In this document: positions 62,930 through 64,000 of the stretch, piece after piece
Layout of the letters: the number at the start of each line of letters is the position of its first letter
How positions within the stretch are numbered: the stretch's first letter is position 1
NCBI RefSeq assembly: GCF_024806495.1
Contig: NZ_JANUFF010000004.1
Location: 62,001 to 126,000, forward strand
Origin: Chryseobacterium sp. JUb7
GTDB taxonomy: Bacteria; Bacteroidota; Bacteroidia; Flavobacteriales; Weeksellaceae
Length of the DNA stretch: 64,000 nucleotides
Reading direction: 5' to 3'
The notes under the pieces: model-generated
Databases searched by the model: none
What the model saw: the letters and a program-made list of their open reading frames with translations, nothing else
Told to the model about the DNA's origin: nothing
Program-made: the position numbers and the translations under genes

Positions 62930-64000
62930 ATGCTTACAATTCTTGGGTTTTTGATGATCGTCATTTTTATGGTTCTGATTATGAACAAAAAACTGACCCC
63001 GCTTACCGCCTTGGTTTTGGTCCCCGTTATCATTGCTGTTGCAGCAGGCTACGGATCCGAACTTGGAGAGATGACAAAAAACGGAATTAAAGAAATTGCA
63101 ATGACCGGCGTCATGCTTATATTCGCTATTCTTTTTTTCAGTTTAATGATCGACACCGGTCTATTTGAACCATTAGTAAATATCATTTTAAAAGCTGTAG
63201 GAGATAATCCGGTCAAAACAACCATCGGAACAGCCATTCTTACCACTTTGGTATCTCTGGACGGCGATGGTTCTTCCACCTATATTATTGTTGTGGCAGC
63301 CATGCTTCCTTTATATAAAAAACAGGGAATGAACCCGCTGATTCTTACCTGCATCGTGATGCTTGCCGGAGGAATTATGAATATTCTGCCGTGGGGAGGT
63401 CCTACAGCCAGAGTAATGAGCTCACTTAAGCTGAGCCACACAGAAATATTTGTTCCTATGCTTCCTATTATGCTGATCGGTATTTTATGGGTCATATTCG
63501 TAGCCTATATTCTTGGGGTACAGGAAAGAAAAAGAATTGCAAAACACGGAAAATATACGAAGTACAGTACAAACGATATTGTAGGAGAAAGTGATCCTAA
63601 ATTACTGAGGCCAAAACTACTTTGGGTAAATTTTGCCCTTACAATAGTTCTTCTTGTAGTTATGATTCTTGACCTGATTCCTTTAGCCATCGCTTTTATG
63701 CTTGCCTTCTGTATTGCCGCGGTGATCAATTATCCACAGCTAAAAGATCAGCAAAAAATTGTAACAAAACATGCCGGAAATGCTTTATCGGTAGCAGGAA
63801 TGATCTTTGCAGCAGGAATTTTCACCGGAATTATGAACGGTACCGGAATCATGCAGGCCATGGGAAACAGTATCATAGGGATTGTTCCTGAAAGCTGGGG
63901 TGGTTTTTTAAATATCATCACCGCTGTATTCAGTGTTCCGCTTACTTTTTTCCTTACCAATGATGCCTACTATTTCGGAATTCTGCCGATTATTACCGCT
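62930..64000 (+). CDS. CitMHS family citrate-type transporter (N-terminal 357 residues, cut by window end)
   Basis: The frame is open from ATG 62930 to the last base, with 357 codons and no stop. Many hydrophobic segments are present. Family patches are KLTPLTALVLVPVIIAV, TTLVSLDGDGSSTYIIV, GGIMNILPWGGPTARV and FFLTNDAYYFGILP. CitM-type carriers import citrate, often as a complex with a divalent metal, with protons; related substrates are possible. Family members have about 430 aa, so roughly 75 residues are missing. It is co-transcribed with DUF2490 and may be controlled by the divergent LytTR system. Confidence 0.9.
   Translation, partial: MLTILGFLMIVIFMVLIMNKKLTPLTALVLVPVIIAVAAGYGSELGEMTKNGIKEIAMTGVMLIFAILFFSLMIDTGLFEPLVNIILKAVGDNPVKTTIGTAILTTLVSLDGDGSSTYIIVVAAMLPLYKKQGMNPLILTCIVMLAGGIMNILPWGGPTARVMSSLKLSHTEIFVPMLPIMLIGILWVIFVAYILGVQERKRIAKHGKYTKYSTNDIVGESDPKLLRPKLLWVNFALTIVLLVVMILDLIPLAIAFMLAFCIAAVINYPQLKDQQKIVTKHAGNALSVAGMIFAAGIFTGIMNGTGIMQAMGNSIIGIVPESWGGFLNIITAVFSVPLTFFLTNDAYYFGILPIITA

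Noticed and set aside
63049..63960. Several minus-strand frames of 60-76 codons near the window end
   Set aside because: All lie opposite the open CitMHS frame and mirror its hydrophobic codons.

Overview
The window looks like a chromosome segment from a Chryseobacterium-like member of the Bacteroidota (Flavobacteriia, Weeksellaceae). The evidence is low GC with long AT-rich gaps, a SusC/SusD pair, two secreted proteases with type IX secretion (T9SS) C-terminal signals, a CcoN-CcoO fusion oxidase, a TamB/lipoprotein-TamA (TamL) pair, almost no Shine-Dalgarno sequences, and many TAnnTTTG -7 boxes (some with a TTG about 19-20 bp upstream) just before start codons. The genus is an inference; no rRNA is present.

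Layout. 1-7.7 kb: the tail of a LuxR-type regulator, a DUF2236 oxygenase-like protein, recA, an S9 peptidase and htpG. 7.8-11 kb: an alpha/beta hydrolase, then a small accessory-looking cassette (53-aa membrane protein, Cys/Gly-rich lipoprotein, divergent XRE regulator) bracketed by two hairpins with the same core, then a lipoprotein and an alkyltransferase-like protein. 11-17.7 kb: an SDR, a 48-aa protein, a deoxyhypusine-synthase-like enzyme, an outer-membrane barrel, ArfB, MenE, two tandem tRNA-Gln(TTG) units and an amino-acid permease. 17.9-23.3 kb: an NPP-type phosphodiesterase, a second XRE regulator and ccoNO-ccoP. 23.5-31.9 kb: tamB-tamL-brkB. 31.9-45.4 kb: argS, susD/susC, rnhB, yidC, pyrG, yceI, a small membrane protein and radA. 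45.4-60.2 kb: a surface and secreted block (T9SS metalloprotease, acpH-like, two modular paralogues, DUF6702, T9SS subtilase, HupE/UreJ, M1 peptidase). 60.2-64 kb: a LytS/LytR-type two-component system divergent from DUF2490 and a CitMHS transporter cut by the window end.

No CRISPR array, prophage, complete insertion sequence or rRNA was seen. The most unusual signals are: a perfect 16-bp inverted repeat enclosing the promoter of the metalloprotease gene; the XRE/lipoprotein/53-aa cassette with its tandem operator and bracketing palindromes; the tandem S74 and C1q-like paralogues that share N-terminus, repeats, leader hairpin position and 3' flank but have different C-terminal domains; and a candidate 41-aa gene or small RNA with its own terminator next to the tRNA-Gln pair.
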